From assembly GCF_014201775.1 (NCBI RefSeq), contig NZ_JACHFG010000001.1, positions 116,541 through 180,540 on the forward strand: a stretch of DNA of 64,000 nucleotides, given 5' to 3'. Shown one piece after another: positions 41,606 through 51,009 of this stretch (its first letter is position 1; each line of letters starts with the position of its first letter). The notes below the pieces were generated by a model, which was not told the origin of the DNA, made no database searches, and saw only the letters and a program-made list of their open reading frames with translations. The translations under genes and the position numbers were made by a program. Source of the DNA: Borreliella yangtzensis. Its GTDB lineage: Bacteria; Spirochaetota; Spirochaetia; Borreliales; Borreliaceae.

Positions 41606-42390
41606 TTTGCATATTTTTCAATTAGGTTAATAAGATTTGTTTTATTCTGATTCCAGAATTCAAGAAGTTCATATTGTAAATTATTGAAATATTTTTTCTG
41701 AATAAAGCATGGCTTAGGTCCTATGTATAAATAGTGCCAAGGCTCTGCTTTATAGCCAGTTTTTATTTCGTATCCTTTTGGATATGAAAGAGAAAATCCA
41801 TATTTTAGAGAATTTTCGTAAAGCCATTTTCCTTCTTTTGTGCTTAGTAAATTATCATCTAGATTTATAAAATCTATTGCTGTTCCCATATGGTGTTGAG
41901 AATGACCCGGAATTGCTGATTGAGTTTCTGCAACTTTTTTGCCGTAAGTTTTTACATTGTAATCAAATAAAAATTTTTGGTATTCTTGTGTTCTGTAAGC
42001 GGATTTGATTTTTATTTCGATTCCAAATTTTTTTGCATCTTTTACTAGCTGAATTAAGTCTTTGATTAAGATTTGTCTTACCTTTAGATTTTTTACTCCA
42101 AGATTTTTAAGATCTTTAAAGGTATCAACATTTACTAAATCAGGTATTTTATAATCTGCAGGAATTGGCATTTTTTTATTTATTAGAGTTAAAAGATTAT
42201 TTTTTTCTGCATCTACTAAAGGCTTTATTTCTTTTAAGAACTGAATAGGATTTTTTTCAATAAAATTTTTGTGCTGTTCATCCATTGTTTTGGTAATCTT
42301 TAGTAGTATTGTTAAATCTTTTTTTGAAATGCTATTTGCTAACAAAGATAGGTTAATAAATAGAAGTAATAAAACATAGATTGATTTCAT
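41602..42390 (-). CDS. Exported D-alanyl-D-alanine carboxypeptidase (VanY/M15 family)
   Basis: 262 residues with a signal peptide (MKSIYVLLLLFINLSLLANS). The M15B zinc site is complete: H166 and D173 in SQHHMGTAID, and E216 and H219 in EPWHYLYIG, preceded by the substrate motif SAYRTQEYQKFL. It should trim the terminal D-Ala from peptidoglycan stem peptides in the periplasm. No ribosome-binding site is visible before the ATG; a TATAAT (minus strand, 42404-42399) ends eight bases before it, hinting at a very short leader. Convergent four-base overlap with recG. Confidence 0.92.
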   Translation of the reverse strand: MKSIYVLLLLFINLSLLANSISKKDLTILLKITKTMDEQHKNFIEKNPIQFLKEIKPLVDAEKNNLLTLINKKMPIPADYKIPDLVNVDTFKDLKNLGVKNLKVRQILIKDLIQLVKDAKKFGIEIKIKSAYRTQEYQKFLFDYNVKTYGKKVAETQSAIPGHSQHHMGTAIDFINLDDNLLSTKEGKWLYENSLKYGFSLSYPKGYEIKTGYKAEPWHYLYIGPKPCFIQKKYFNNLQYELLEFWNQNKTNLINLIEKYAN

Positions 42391-42525
42391 ATTATTTAAT
42401 TATAATAATATATTTTAGTATAATAAATAGTTAATTCTAAATATATGTATATGTATTTATATAATATTTTAGATTGGGTTTAATTTAATTAAAAGTAATA
42501 AATAAAGGAGAATATCATAAGGGAT

Positions 42526-43875
42526 ATGATCAAAAAGTTTAAAAATTATGATCAGATAATAAAAGAGCTATTTGTTATAGCTATTCCTACGGCTTTTGAA
42601 TCACTTTTATTCCAAATGGTAACCTTTTTTGATAATTTTATGATCTCTTATTTAGGATCTTTTCACGTTACAGGAGTTTCTTTAGCAAATAGAGTGACTT
42701 TTCTTTTTTTTATTATTGTGTTTGGACTTGGTACAGCTTTAAGTGCTTATGTGTCTCAAGCAATTGCAAAAAAGAAATTTCTTCAAATAAGGCAATCTTT
42801 TGCTTATATATTGTCAATTGGAACTACAATAGGAATAATTTTTTTTATATTTTCATTTTTTTTCCCAAAAAATATTATCAAGCTGTTTACAGCTAATCAG
42901 AATTCTTTAAATTTTGGATCAGAGTATTTAAAAATTATTTCATGGTCCTATGTGTTAATGGCATATTCTTTTTTATCAGCTATGGGGTTTAAGAGTGCTA
43001 AAGAAGTAAAAATACCTTTATATGTTACTTCTATTGTTGTTTTAATAAATATTGTTTTTAATTATATTTTTATTTTTGGTTTTGATATGGGAATAAAAGG
43101 TGCCGCATATGCTACTGTGCTTGCTAGAATTATTGAGTTTATTTTTTATTTTTTATATAGCCTGATAAGTAGTAATTCATATTATCGGATTAAGTTTAGC
43201 GATTTTTTTGTTTCAAAGATAGTTACTAAAGCCAATTTAAATCTGATTATACCTGTGTTATCCCATGAGATTTTTTGGGTCTTGAGTATAACTATTTTGC
43301 ATGCATTTTATGCTCGTGTTGGGAGTATTGAATATGCTGCATTTGCTGTTGCGTCAAATCTTTTTGATATTTGCTTTGTATTACTTCATGGTATGGGACT
43401 TGCAACAGGTGTTGTTATTGGACATTTAATGGTTTATGATAAAAAACATGTTAGATCGGTTGGATTTTTCTTATCTTTTTTAGGATTTCTTTTAGGTATT
43501 TTTGTAGTTATTTTGCTTATTGGAATATCTGGCTTTGCACCTTATATTTTTAGCAATTTAAATTCTCCCAAACTTGTTAGTGTGTTTATTTATGTTTTTG
43601 CAAGTATTGTAGTTTTTAAAGCTTTTACGGCGCAAGTTCTTGTTGGAATTTTTAGGTCCAGTGGTATACCAAATGTTTGTTTTTTTATTGAATCGGGGGT
43701 AATTGTTTTTTATACGCTTCCAGTTGCTTATTTATTAGTGTTTTATACTAATTTAAGTTTGCCAATAGTGGTGTTTATTGTAAATTTAGAAGAGATTATT
43801 AAAAATATATTTATTATAATTGAATTTTTTCATGATGATTGGATACGAAAGATTGATTATGAAGAGCTTGATTGA
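42526..43875 (+). CDS. MATE-family transporter (first of a tandem pair)
   Basis: 449 residues with about 12 spans. The MATE signature is seen near the start ([16 protein letters not shown] region, [22 protein letters not shown]) and in the matching second half ([22 protein letters not shown]). These proteins export drugs or metabolites in exchange for sodium or protons. A purine-rich AAGGG lies just before the ATG. It is 158 bases from its paralog. Substrate unknown. Confidence 0.9.
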   Translation: MIKKFKNYDQIIKELFVIAIPTAFESLLFQMVTFFDNFMISYLGSFHVTGVSLANRVTFLFFIIVFGLGTALSAYVSQAIAKKKFLQIRQSFAYILSIGTTIGIIFFIFSFFFPKNIIKLFTANQNSLNFGSEYLKIISWSYVLMAYSFLSAMGFKSAKEVKIPLYVTSIVVLINIVFNYIFIFGFDMGIKGAAYATVLARIIEFIFYFLYSLISSNSYYRIKFSDFFVSKIVTKANLNLIIPVLSHEIFWVLSITILHAFYARVGSIEYAAFAVASNLFDICFVLLHGMGLATGVVIGHLMVYDKKHVRSVGFFLSFLGFLLGIFVVILLIGISGFAPYIFSNLNSPKLVSVFIYVFASIVVFKAFTAQVLVGIFRSSGIPNVCFFIESGVIVFYTLPVAYLLVFYTNLSLPIVVFIVNLEEIIKNIFIIIEFFHDDWIRKIDYEELD

Positions 43876-44033
43876 GCGTGGGGTAGCGTGATATATTTAG
43901 TATTAATAAAAATTTAATGGTCTTGGTAAATCTAAAATTCATTTTGGTTATATTTACTTAAAAGCAATTTCTTTTATTATAGCGTTTTAGTATTCTTTTT
44001 TGCAAAATCTTGATTTTTTATTTGGAGAAGTTT

Positions 44034-45380
44034 ATGTATTCATTAAGTGCATCAAAAAAAGAGAAGATCTATAAAGATCTTTTAAAAATTGCAATTCCAA
44101 CTGCTATTGAGTTTTTTTTGTTTAATTTTATTTCTCTTACAGATAATGCTATGGTTGCATATCTTGGTGATTATCCTGTTGCAGGAGTTTCTCTGGCAAA
44201 TAAATTTTTTGAACTGTTTGTTACTATTGGGTTCGCTATGGTAGGGGCTTACAATATAATCGCTACAAGGCAATACAATCAGGGTGATTTTAAGAGTTTT
44301 AAAAATACATTTTTTATTAGTATATTAACTATTATTGTATTTTCTTTTCCGTTTATATTGATTTCTAGAGTTAACCCCTTTTTTTTACTTAAATTGATCT
44401 CTAGCGATGTGCAGGCAGTTTATTATGGAGCGATTTATTTAAATGTAGCTATTTTTTCTTTTGTATTTGCAATCATAAAAGGACTTGTTGCTAATGCCCT
44501 TAAAGTTGTTGAGATTGTTAAATTTCAAGTTTACATTTCTGTTTTTTCAGTACTTTTAAATCTGATATTAAATTATATTTTTATTTTTGTTTTTCATATG
44601 GGTGTGGTTGGAGCTGCTATTGCGACAACAATTATTCGTACTTTAGAGCTTATTGTTTATCTTTTTTATACAGTGTTTAACAAAAATTCAATTTTGCACT
44701 TTAAGCTTAATGATTTAAATATTAATGCTAATTTGTTTGTTCAGTTAATTAAATTTTTTATCCCAATCCTTTTAAATGATTTTATTTGGTTCTTAGGCTA
44801 TCTTGTATTGACGTCAATTTTTATAGGAATTGATACTCATAGATATGCTGCTTACAGCATATCTTTTTCTGTTTATTTTATTATCTTTAATATAATAAAT
44901 TCCTTTTGTATTGCTTTAAATATTATGATGGGCTATGAAATGCATAATAGTAAAAAAGAAGTTATGAAAGTTGCAATGTATTTAGGCAAAATTGGCTTAA
45001 AGCTTGCTTTTTTAACATCTTTTGTATTGTTTGTATTTTCATTTTTTGCGCCTTATATTTTTTATACATTAAAATATTCGCACCTTACAGGAATTATTCT
45101 AAGGTATTCTTCTGTTTCTGCCTTTTTTATGGCTCTTGCTTTTCAATATCTTTTTGGATTTTTTCGTGCAGGAGCATCTCCAAGTTTTGGTGCTATTATG
45201 GAAGGTTCTGTAACGTTTGTTTACACTATTCCTATTGCTTTTGTTTTAGCAAATTATACAAATTTTCCTTTTGAAATTATTGTTTTTATTCCAGCTCTTG
45301 AGGATGCAATCAAACTTGCTATTTCGCTGCCTTATTTTTATAGTGAAAGGTGGATTAAATCTATTAAAACAGGTTGGTAG
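44034..45380 (+). CDS. MATE-family transporter (second of a tandem pair)
   Basis: ATG 44034 is chosen because GGAGAAG precedes it; an upstream in-frame ATG exists at 44010. 448 residues with the same 12-span plan as the previous gene. Parallel motifs include TDNAMVAYLGDYPVAGVSLANK in the first half and IGIDTHRYAAYSISFS in the second, and both proteins end in a segment 'Y-R/E-x-W-I-R/K'. The pair arose by duplication but has diverged strongly. The murD promoter lies in its last bases. Confidence 0.9.
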   Translation: MYSLSASKKEKIYKDLLKIAIPTAIEFFLFNFISLTDNAMVAYLGDYPVAGVSLANKFFELFVTIGFAMVGAYNIIATRQYNQGDFKSFKNTFFISILTIIVFSFPFILISRVNPFFLLKLISSDVQAVYYGAIYLNVAIFSFVFAIIKGLVANALKVVEIVKFQVYISVFSVLLNLILNYIFIFVFHMGVVGAAIATTIIRTLELIVYLFYTVFNKNSILHFKLNDLNINANLFVQLIKFFIPILLNDFIWFLGYLVLTSIFIGIDTHRYAAYSISFSVYFIIFNIINSFCIALNIMMGYEMHNSKKEVMKVAMYLGKIGLKLAFLTSFVLFVFSFFAPYIFYTLKYSHLTGIILRYSSVSAFFMALAFQYLFGFFRAGASPSFGAIMEGSVTFVYTIPIAFVLANYTNFPFEIIVFIPALEDAIKLAISLPYFYSERWIKSIKTGW

Positions 45381-45392
45381 GTTTGATATAAT
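45364..45392 (+). promoter_or_regulatory. Promoter placing murD's GTG at the transcription start
   Basis: TTAAAA (45364-45369), 17-base spacer, TGA-TATAAT (45384-45392), a perfect -10 with the extended TG. Six bases separate the -10 box from the GTG at 45399. The element overlaps the end of the upstream transporter gene. No Shine-Dalgarno site precedes the GTG. Confidence 0.6.
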
Positions 45393-45398
45393 TTTATT

Positions 45399-46754
45399 GT
45401 GCGTTTAGACGAAATTAAAAATTTAAATTTTTTAGTTATGGGTTTAGGTATTAATGGAGGAGGAGTAGCTCTTTCTAGATTTTTATTAAAGCATGGGGCA
45501 AAAATAGTAATTACTGATCTTAAAAGCGAAGCAGAATTAGCTTTAAGTATTGATTCTTTGAAAGATTTTGATGATCAAATTAGGTATGTTTTAGGTAAAC
45601 ACGATGCAGATGATTTTAAAAGAGCTGATATTGTTGTGAAAAATCCTGGTGTGAAACCTAATAATGAATATTTAAAGCTTGCAAAACGAGTTGAAACGGA
45701 TATTAGTTTGTTTTTGATATTCAACAAGAACCCTATAATTGCAATAACAGGCACTAAAGGTAAATCGACTCTTGCATCTCTTTTGTATCAAGCTTTGAAA
45801 AAGAAATATCCAAGAGCAAAGCTTGGAGGAAATATTGGTGTATCTCCTTTGAGTTTTTTTGACCAACTTGATGGAAGATCTCCTTTGATTTTAGAACTGT
45901 CTTCTTGGCAGTTGCAATCTTTAGAGAATTTTAATCCTATTCTTAGCATTGTTACAAATATTTACAACGATCATCAAAATTATTATTTAAATTTTGATGA
46001 CTATATTATTGATAAGTCAAAAATTTTTGTAAATCAAACTTCAGGAATTGTGATTATTCAAGATAAGGCTTATTACAAGTATTTTTCAAAATTTGAATCA
46101 AAAGCCAAAATTATTTTATTTTCTGAATTTAATCCTTGTGATTTTGATTTAGATGTTTTTTATTGTAATAAGGGTAAAATATATTTTAATAACAAATTGA
46201 TTGGAAGTTTTCCTGAGTCACAAGTTGTTTTTATGGTTCCCAAGCTTATTACTTTTTTTGTTTCGTATTATTTAAACATAGACTTTAATGATGTGTTGCA
46301 GATTTTAAATAATTTTAAAGGTATTGAGCATAGATTGGAGTTTGTTAGGTTAATTCAAAATGTAATGTTTTATAATGATACAGCTTCAACTATTCCCGAT
46401 TCTACGGTTTTATCTATTAAAAGTTTGAAAACAAATGATAATCATATTAACTTAATTGTTGGAGGAACTGATAAAGAGCTTGATTTTTCAGGTTTTAGAA
46501 AAATTATAAATTGTGTGAAAATTTGGATCTTAATAAAAGGTAGTGCAACTGTAAAGATTATTAAGATTTTAGAAAAAAGTAACATACAATATTTTGTATT
46601 TGATTCTTTAAAAGATTCAGTAAATTATGCTCTCAAGGTTTCAAGTCCAGGTGATATTGTGTTATTTTCTCCTGCTAGTGCTTCTTTTGAACTTTTTAAT
46701 AATGAGTTTGATAGAGGTTTGCAATTCAAAAATTTAGTTAATATGCTTGGTTAA
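45399..46754 (+). CDS. murD: UDP-N-acetylmuramoyl-L-alanine--D-glutamate ligase
   Basis: Adds D-Glu to the peptidoglycan precursor UDP-MurNAc-L-Ala in the cytoplasm. 451 residues from GTG. The N-terminal UDP-binding loop is MGLGINGGGVALSRFLL. The ATP site is AITGTKGKSTLASLL (near 117-131), followed by ELSSWQLQ, TNIYNDHQNYY, and the C-terminal DTASTIPDST and IVGGTDKELDF. The start is GTG with no ribosome-binding site but a good promoter six bases upstream, so the mRNA is probably leaderless. Convergent four-base overlap with the FemAB gene. Confidence 0.95.
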   Translation: MRLDEIKNLNFLVMGLGINGGGVALSRFLLKHGAKIVITDLKSEAELALSIDSLKDFDDQIRYVLGKHDADDFKRADIVVKNPGVKPNNEYLKLAKRVETDISLFLIFNKNPIIAITGTKGKSTLASLLYQALKKKYPRAKLGGNIGVSPLSFFDQLDGRSPLILELSSWQLQSLENFNPILSIVTNIYNDHQNYYLNFDDYIIDKSKIFVNQTSGIVIIQDKAYYKYFSKFESKAKIILFSEFNPCDFDLDVFYCNKGKIYFNNKLIGSFPESQVVFMVPKLITFFVSYYLNIDFNDVLQILNNFKGIEHRLEFVRLIQNVMFYNDTASTIPDSTVLSIKSLKTNDNHINLIVGGTDKELDFSGFRKIINCVKIWILIKGSATVKIIKILEKSNIQYFVFDSLKDSVNYALKVSSPGDIVLFSPASASFELFNNEFDRGLQFKNLVNMLG

Positions 46755-47794
46755 ATTTTTTTTCTAATTACTTTGTAATAAAAGTATCTGAGTTTTTCGA
46801 GATTTGTATAAATTTTGTAAATAAAATTTTTGTAAGTAAAATCATAACATCCAATTCTGTGAATAATATTCCCCCCAAATCCCGTTTTAAAAGCAAAAAG
46901 ACCAGACAAGGGATGTTTTTTATTTGCAATTGGGGGGATCCCCAATAAATCATATTCCTTTATTCCTAGTTTTTTTAAGATTTGTATTGCTTTAAATTGC
47001 ACTGCGTAATTGGGCATTAAATTTCTATATTCGTTGCTAGAAGCTCCGTAAAGATAGACTGCCTTTTCCTTGTAAATTCCCACTATTATGCCAGAAACAA
47101 TTATATTGTTGTAAAATGCAAGTATCAATTTTATTTGAGCATTTTTGTCTTGTTTGAATATTTTAATGAGGTTTTGTATATATTCTTCTGAGTGGATAGT
47201 AAATTTATCTCTTTTGCTAGTTTCTTTGTAGAGTTTGTAAAATTCATTTAAATGTTTAAATTCATCATCTATTAATACATTGAGATTTTTTTTTGCGCTG
47301 AGCTTTATATTGTATCTTGTTTTTTTTTTCATGTTAAGCAAAATATTCTCAAGAGAATTGTTTAAGTTTAATATTGTTGTGCTTGAAGGCTGTATGTCAT
47401 CAAATGATTTTTTTAGATATTTGATTTTAATTTTTAGTGGAGAGTATTTATCATTTAGTGTTCTTTGATAGTAATACATGAAATCGAATCTTAAAAAAAT
47501 TGTATTTTCGTGTAAGTAGGATTTTATTTTCATGCTAAATTCTTTAATATTTGTGCTTATTTGGTCAATATTAATCTTATCAAGAGTTTTGTTTGAAAAT
47601 TCTGGATGTGGAATGTATGCTAAGTAAAAGTTTTTAAACAGTCTTCTTTGCATTACAACAATTTTACCAAAAACATCGCTTTTAAATGCTATGGCTTTCC
47701 AATTGTTATTTTTTGTTGTTTTTATTGATGCCCAAAGTTCGCTTTGAAGATAATTTTCTTCCATTTCTTTTGTTTTTATTTTTTTAATAATCAT
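46751..47794 (-). CDS. FemAB-family peptidoglycan peptidyltransferase
   Basis: 347 residues with a GNAT-like double fold. The N-terminal SELWASIKTTKNNNW fits the FemX/FemA opening 'Q-x-x-x-W...K'. The second half has KKTRYNIKLSAKKNLN, YLYGASSNEYRNLMPNYAV and YDLLGIPP, all FemAB hallmarks. These enzymes use aminoacyl-tRNA to attach the bridge amino acid to the stem peptide. Borrelia peptidoglycan carries glycine on ornithine, so this is a natural candidate for that step (inference). Ten bases downstream of metG, probably co-transcribed. Confidence 0.9.
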   Translation of the reverse strand: MIIKKIKTKEMEENYLQSELWASIKTTKNNNWKAIAFKSDVFGKIVVMQRRLFKNFYLAYIPHPEFSNKTLDKINIDQISTNIKEFSMKIKSYLHENTIFLRFDFMYYYQRTLNDKYSPLKIKIKYLKKSFDDIQPSSTTILNLNNSLENILLNMKKKTRYNIKLSAKKNLNVLIDDEFKHLNEFYKLYKETSKRDKFTIHSEEYIQNLIKIFKQDKNAQIKLILAFYNNIIVSGIIVGIYKEKAVYLYGASSNEYRNLMPNYAVQFKAIQILKKLGIKEYDLLGIPPIANKKHPLSGLFAFKTGFGGNIIHRIGCYDFTYKNFIYKIYTNLEKLRYFYYKVIRKKI

Positions 47795-47803
47795 TTATAG
47801 CTC

Positions 47804-49978
47804 TTAGCAAATTATTCCGTTTGGAATATCTTTAGATAGGATTTTGTTCTTAGAATGTTCTAATATTAAGTTTATTCCGTTTATTTTAAGCTCTCCATTC
47901 TCTGCTACTATATTAGCTTTTGAAAATTTATTTATGTCAATTTTAGGTGGACAGATAAGATCTTTATTTTGATCGTTTTCAAGTATTATTCTCTCTCCAG
48001 CAATGGGATTTTGGATCGAATCTTCTACAATGATAACTTTAAAATTTTTGTTTTTGTCTTCAGCCGCTATTAGCATCCCTTCCGATTTTATTCCTCTAAA
48101 TTTTGCAGGCTTTAAATTGTCTACTATTATTATATGTTTCCCTAAAAGATCTTCTTCTTTGTAATGTCCTTCGAGGCTGCTAACTATTTGTTTATCCTCA
48201 TTAGCTCTGCTATCTACTTTCAATATGAATAAGTTTTTAGCCTCGGGATTTCTTTCTATTTTATTTATTTTCACAACTTTTAAGAGTACTTTTTCTCTAA
48301 ATAAGTTTTCTGGTTGTTCTTTTTCTTGCATATTATTCTCTCCTGAATATTTTTGCTTTAAATTGTTGATTTTTGTTTGCTCTAGTTTATTGAACAATAT
48401 CTCTGTGAATTCAATTTTTTTAATTCCCGATTTAGTTCCAAGAATTTTGGTAGAAAATTGATAACTGTTGCCCAAAAATTGTTGTATCTTTTTACTTGTT
48501 TCGGGAATAAATGGCATCATTAAAATAGATAAGTCTCTGATTAGGTATATTAAGTTTAAGATTAGCTCTTTTGTTTCTTGTGGAAAGCTGTCTTTTCTTT
48601 TCCAAGGTTCGTTATCTTGAAATATTTTGTTTCCAAGGGATGAAATTTTAAGTATTTCTTTGAGCGCAGATTTTAGTTCTGTCTTTTTAAAAAGATTTAG
48701 TATTTTGTTATATTTTGGTGTTATTTGTTTCCAAAATTTATTTTGTATTTCTATTGGTTTTATAACATCTCCAAAGAATTTTTTTTGGAATGTTAATACT
48801 CTGTTTACAAAGTTTGAAAAATTATCAATAAGCTCTGTATTTACTCTTTCCATAAAATCTTGCCACATGAATTGAAAATCAGATTTTTCGGGTCTGTTAT
48901 AGTAAATATAAAACCGCCAAACATCAGAAGGGATTCCTGTGGTAATAGCATCGTTTCCAAAAACACCTGTTCCTTCCGATTTTGAAAATTTAAGATTTTC
49001 GTAATTTAAGTACTCACTTGATGAGAGCTGATTTAACATTGTCCAACTTTCTTTACTCCCAATTTCTATGGAGGGGAAGATGATTGTATGAAATAATATA
49101 TTGTCTTTTCCAATAAATTGTATAAGATTTACCTGTTCATTATTTTTCCACCACGATTTCCAATTTTTTACAATGTTTTTGGTAATTGAAATATATCCTA
49201 TTGGGGCATCAAACCAGACATAAAATACTTTATTTTCATAACCTTTTTTAGGCACAGGAATTCCCCATTTTAGATCCCTTGTAATTGCTCTTTCTTTAAG
49301 CCCATCTCTTAAAAAAGCGTTTGTCATTTTAAGGGCATTGGTATTCCAATTCTTGCTAGTATTTGGATTTTTTATCCATTTTTCAAGTTTTGTTTTTATT
49401 TTAGGAAGATCTATATAAAGATGATTGGTTTTTTTCAAAATAGGTTTGTTTTTACAAATTATGCATTTTGGATTTATTAAGTCTATTGGATTTAAAAGCT
49501 TAGAACAGTTGTCGCATTGATCTCCTTTAGCTATATTTTGGCACTCTGGGCATTCTCCTATTATGTATCTATCAGCTAAGAATATTGAGTCTTTTTTGCA
49601 AAAAAACTGTACAGTTTCTTGCTCTTTTATATAACCATTTTTTTCTAATTTTATGAAAAACTTTTGTACAATTTCTTGGTGATGCTTGTTGGTTGTGCGA
49701 CCAAAGATATCAAATTCGATATTGAACCATTTGTAAATTGATTTATGTATTTCAAAATATTTATTGCAAAGTTCTAAAGGGGTAGTTTTTTCAATTAAGG
49801 CTTTGGTTTCTGTGGCTGTTCCATATTCATCTGTTCCACAAATATAAAGGGTTTTAATTCCTGACATTTTTGAATATCTTGCAAAAGCGTCGGCTGATAA
49901 TACTTGTACTAAGTTTCCAAGATGAGGAATGTTGTTAACATAGGGTAGAGCAGCTGTTACCAAATTCAATTTTTTCAT
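47804..49978 (-). CDS. metG: Methionyl-tRNA synthetase with C-terminal tRNA-binding domain
   Basis: Charges tRNA-Met. 724 residues. The HIGH-type motif is in [12 protein letters not shown] (H19) and the KMSKS loop reads KFSKS near residue 332. A zinc-knuckle insert follows the catalytic start ([16 protein letters not shown] and CIICK). The C-terminal 110 residues form an EMAP/Trbp111-like OB domain ([39 protein letters not shown]) that binds tRNA and dimerises. AGGGGA precedes the ATG. It shares an intergenic region of about 150 bases with bgp. Confidence 0.97.
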   Translation of the reverse strand: MKKLNLVTAALPYVNNIPHLGNLVQVLSADAFARYSKMSGIKTLYICGTDEYGTATETKALIEKTTPLELCNKYFEIHKSIYKWFNIEFDIFGRTTNKHHQEIVQKFFIKLEKNGYIKEQETVQFFCKKDSIFLADRYIIGECPECQNIAKGDQCDNCSKLLNPIDLINPKCIICKNKPILKKTNHLYIDLPKIKTKLEKWIKNPNTSKNWNTNALKMTNAFLRDGLKERAITRDLKWGIPVPKKGYENKVFYVWFDAPIGYISITKNIVKNWKSWWKNNEQVNLIQFIGKDNILFHTIIFPSIEIGSKESWTMLNQLSSSEYLNYENLKFSKSEGTGVFGNDAITTGIPSDVWRFYIYYNRPEKSDFQFMWQDFMERVNTELIDNFSNFVNRVLTFQKKFFGDVIKPIEIQNKFWKQITPKYNKILNLFKKTELKSALKEILKISSLGNKIFQDNEPWKRKDSFPQETKELILNLIYLIRDLSILMMPFIPETSKKIQQFLGNSYQFSTKILGTKSGIKKIEFTEILFNKLEQTKINNLKQKYSGENNMQEKEQPENLFREKVLLKVVKINKIERNPEAKNLFILKVDSRANEDKQIVSSLEGHYKEEDLLGKHIIIVDNLKPAKFRGIKSEGMLIAAEDKNKNFKVIIVEDSIQNPIAGERIILENDQNKDLICPPKIDINKFSKANIVAENGELKINGINLILEHSKNKILSKDIPNGIIC

Positions 49979-50116
49979 TCAGTGTCCCCTTTTTGAGTAA
50001 TCTATTAATATTGTAATACGGATAGGATATTTTTTTTCAATATTTTTTATAAAAATTCTTTTAAAATCAACCTATTTTTGATTTTTTATGTCAAAACTGA
50101 TATATATTTTTATCAT

Positions 50117-50125
50117 AGGGAGGTG
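50117..50125 (+). promoter_or_regulatory. Strong ribosome-binding site of bgp
   Basis: A near-perfect anti-16S complement (AGGGAGGTGA region) precedes the ATG at 50131 with normal spacing. It is among the strongest in the window and predicts high translation of this exported protein. Confidence 0.6.
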
Positions 50126-50130
50126 AGTTT

Positions 50131-50925
50131 ATGAAAAATTTTATAATAAAAATTTTTCTTTTTTTATTAGTTTTTTCAAACGGTTATGTTGCTTTTTCTA
50201 AGAACATAAATGTTTTAATAGTAACTGCTATGGACTCTGAATTTGAGCAGATAGCTAAGCTTATGTCTAATAAGGAAGAAATAGTTCTTAAGGAGTATGG
50301 TCTTAATAGAAAGGTTGTAAAGGGAAAGTTGTCCAATCGTAATGCTATGGTTATTGTTTGTGGTGTTGGCAAGGTTAATGCGGGTGTGTTTACTAGTTAT
50401 CTTTTGTCAAAATATAATATAAGTCATGTAATTAATTCTGGAGTTGCTGGCGGTGTTGTTAGTGATAAATACAAAGATATTAAAGTGGGGGATTTGGTAG
50501 TATCTTCAGAGGTTGCATATCATGATGTTGATTTGACTAAATTTGGACACAAGGTGGGTCAACTTGTGGGATTCCCTCAAAAATTCAGTGCTAATAAAAA
50601 TTTATTTAATAAAGCTACAAAGGCCATTAAATCCAAGATTAAAGGTTCTAATGCATATTCAGGATTAATAGTCTCAGGAGATCAGTTTGTTGATTCAACT
50701 TATATGAATAAAATTATAGAAAACTTTAAAGATGTAATAGCTGTGGAGATGGAAGGTGCGGCAATAGGGCATGTTGCTCATATGTTTAATGTGCCTTTTA
50801 TAGTTATTAGGTCCATATCTGATATTGTAAATAAAGAAGGCAATGAAGTTGAATATAATAAATTTTTAAAATTAGCTGCCTTTAATTCAGCTAAAGTTGT
50901 ACAAGAAATTTTAAGAGTTCTTTAA
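50131..50925 (+). CDS. bgp: Exported MTA/SAH nucleosidase, Borrelia glycosaminoglycan-binding protein Bgp
   Basis: 264 residues with an N-terminal signal peptide (MKNFIIKIFLFLLVFSNGY, cut likely near FSK), which ordinary Pfs enzymes lack. The mature part is a complete methylthioadenosine/S-adenosylhomocysteine nucleosidase: VTAMDSEFEQI, GVGKVNAG, NSGVAGGV, SGDQFVDST and AVEMEGAAIGHVA with the substrate-binding Glu residues. In B. burgdorferi the BB0588 product is known as a glycosaminoglycan-binding surface protein with nucleosidase activity. The enzyme cleaves MTA and SAH, releasing adenine, which this purine auxotroph can use. Confidence 0.93.
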   Translation: MKNFIIKIFLFLLVFSNGYVAFSKNINVLIVTAMDSEFEQIAKLMSNKEEIVLKEYGLNRKVVKGKLSNRNAMVIVCGVGKVNAGVFTSYLLSKYNISHVINSGVAGGVVSDKYKDIKVGDLVVSSEVAYHDVDLTKFGHKVGQLVGFPQKFSANKNLFNKATKAIKSKIKGSNAYSGLIVSGDQFVDSTYMNKIIENFKDVIAVEMEGAAIGHVAHMFNVPFIVIRSISDIVNKEGNEVEYNKFLKLAAFNSAKVVQEILRVL

Positions 50926-51009
50926 AAATATTTAATTTTTGTAATCGAAAATTATGTGTGAGAGGAGATTTTTTTATTTTAAAAATGTTTTTCACACGCT
51001 TATAAATTT

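Noticed and set aside
50955-51002. Leader peptide or attenuator before pta
   Set aside because: AGAGGAG is followed by no start codon at proper distance, and the GTGTGA/TCACAC pairing needs a loop of about 30 bases.
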